Shown here: one piece after another, positions 5,878 to 6,489 of the stretch
How positions within the stretch are numbered: the first letter of the stretch is position 1
Layout of the letters: each line of letters starts with the position of its first letter
Assembly: GCA_900550025.1 (NCBI GenBank)
Contig: URQP01000115.1
Span: 1 to 6,489 of the forward strand
Length of the DNA stretch: 6,489 bases
Direction: 5' to 3'
Origin: an uncultured Porphyromonadaceae bacterium
GTDB taxonomy: Bacteria; Bacteroidota; Bacteroidia; Bacteroidales; Muribaculaceae
Notes under the pieces: model-generated
The model's input: only the letters and a program-made list of their open reading frames with translations
Told to the model about the DNA's origin: nothing
Database searches by the model: none
Position numbers and translations under genes: made by a program

Positions 5878-6489
5878 TGCCGGACGACAGCAACGAGAAA
5901 ACGTTCTGGGGCCATCTTGACGACCTGCGCAAGGTACTGTTCAAGATGGTTGCCGTGCTCGCATTGTTCACGGCCGTGCTGTTCGTGTATATGCCCGAAA
6001 TTTTCGACCGCGTGATTTTCGGGCCGTGCCACGGCGACTTTGTCCTCTACAGACTGTTCGCAAGAATAACCGACGGCATACCGATGCTTCCGCAATTCAG
6101 CACGGAAGGATTCGAGGTGAAAATCATCAACACCGGACTGGCGTCACAATTTTTCACGCATATCAGCACATCGTTCTGGCTCGCACTGGTCTGCTCCTGC
6201 CCTTTTATGCTCTATTTCCTGTGGAGCTTCATCAGCCCCGCTCTATACGACAGAGAGAAACGCGGCGCGCGCACGGCATTCCTGCTCGGCACAGTGATGT
6301 TCTACGTGGGCGTAGCCGTTTGCTATTTCGTCATATTTCCCGTAACACTCAGATTCTTATATGAATACCAGTTGAGCCCGTCGATAAGCAATATGCTGGC
6401 GCTCGACTCGTATATGTCTAACTTCACGACGATGCACCTTGTATTGGGGCTGGTGTTCGAGTTGCCGCTGCTTGCGTGGACATTGTCGG
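5877..6489 (+). CDS. tatC: Sec-independent protein translocase subunit TatC (partial, runs off the window)
   Basis: The ATG overlaps the tatA stop (TAATG), and 204 codons are visible before the right edge with no stop. TatC is the multi-span membrane receptor that recognises twin-arginine signal peptides and recruits TatA. The N-terminal cytoplasmic motif FWGHLDDLRK (10-19) corresponds to the signal-binding HLxELR region. Membrane spans appear at about 22-40, 98-120, 134-158 and from 185 on. ISPALYDREKRG (119-130) carries E127, matching the conserved glutamate of the first cytoplasmic loop. FELP (194-197) carries E195, the conserved membrane-embedded glutamate of the FExP motif. The first periplasmic loop (about 41-97) is longer than in E. 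coli, as I recall for Bacteroidetes TatC. The last part of the protein lies outside the window. Confidence 0.95.
   Translation, partial: MPDDSNEKTFWGHLDDLRKVLFKMVAVLALFTAVLFVYMPEIFDRVIFGPCHGDFVLYRLFARITDGIPMLPQFSTEGFEVKIINTGLASQFFTHISTSFWLALVCSCPFMLYFLWSFISPALYDREKRGARTAFLLGTVMFYVGVAVCYFVIFPVTLRFLYEYQLSPSISNMLALDSYMSNFTTMHLVLGLVFELPLLAWTLS

Noticed and set aside
1..6489. CRISPR array, tRNA or rRNA genes, transposase, toxin-antitoxin pair
   Set aside because: None was found: there are no regularly spaced repeats, no cloverleaf-like sequence that I could recognise, and no matching protein motifs on either strand.

Overview
The window reads as an ordinary chromosomal stretch of a Bacteroidales-type bacterium. 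The support is the style of the proteins (RNase HII, long-chain prenyl transferase, Pol I, a TatA-TatC pair without TatB, an ORF6N protein) and promoters matching the Bacteroidetes TTTG / TAnnTTTG consensus instead of the E. coli -35/-10. A gut lineage such as Muribaculaceae would fit, but that is a guess from overall feel.

Layout. Positions 1-238 hold no credible gene. They contain two inverted-repeat structures, one of which (102-237) looks like a small element or relic with near-perfect terminal inverted repeats abutting the rnhB stop codon. A leftward operon follows: a trans-polyprenyl diphosphate synthase (863-1840) and then rnhB, RNase HII (239-835). Across a 115-base divergent intergenic region, polA (1956-4718) runs rightward. 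It meets a convergent ORF6N-domain gene (4763-5314, leftward), with a long inverted repeat between the two stops that reaches into the ORF6N coding end. Positions 5315-5646 are AT-rich and gene-poor. They hold two divergent promoter matches, an 11-bp inverted repeat and a partial duplication of the promoter region. The window closes with tatA (5647-5877) and the first 204 codons of tatC (5877 to the edge), whose start overlaps the tatA stop by one base.

How the genes relate. RNase HII and Pol I both act in removing ribonucleotides from DNA and in lagging-strand maturation. RNase HII ends in a textbook sliding-clamp motif (QLSLF), and Pol I carries a looser clamp-like motif in its linker. The Pol I 3'-5' exonuclease domain has lost its metal-binding carboxylates, so the enzyme should nick-translate without proofreading. 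The prenyl transferase supplies a long isoprenoid chain, probably for menaquinone. TatA and TatC form a minimal twin-arginine export system. The ORF6N gene is visibly AT-richer than its neighbours and is probably acquired; its 5' end may carry a frameshift.

No clear new biological system is present. The observations most worth checking are the exonuclease-dead Pol I, the clamp motifs, the 102-237 element, the ORF6N 5' end and the duplicated tatA promoter segment.
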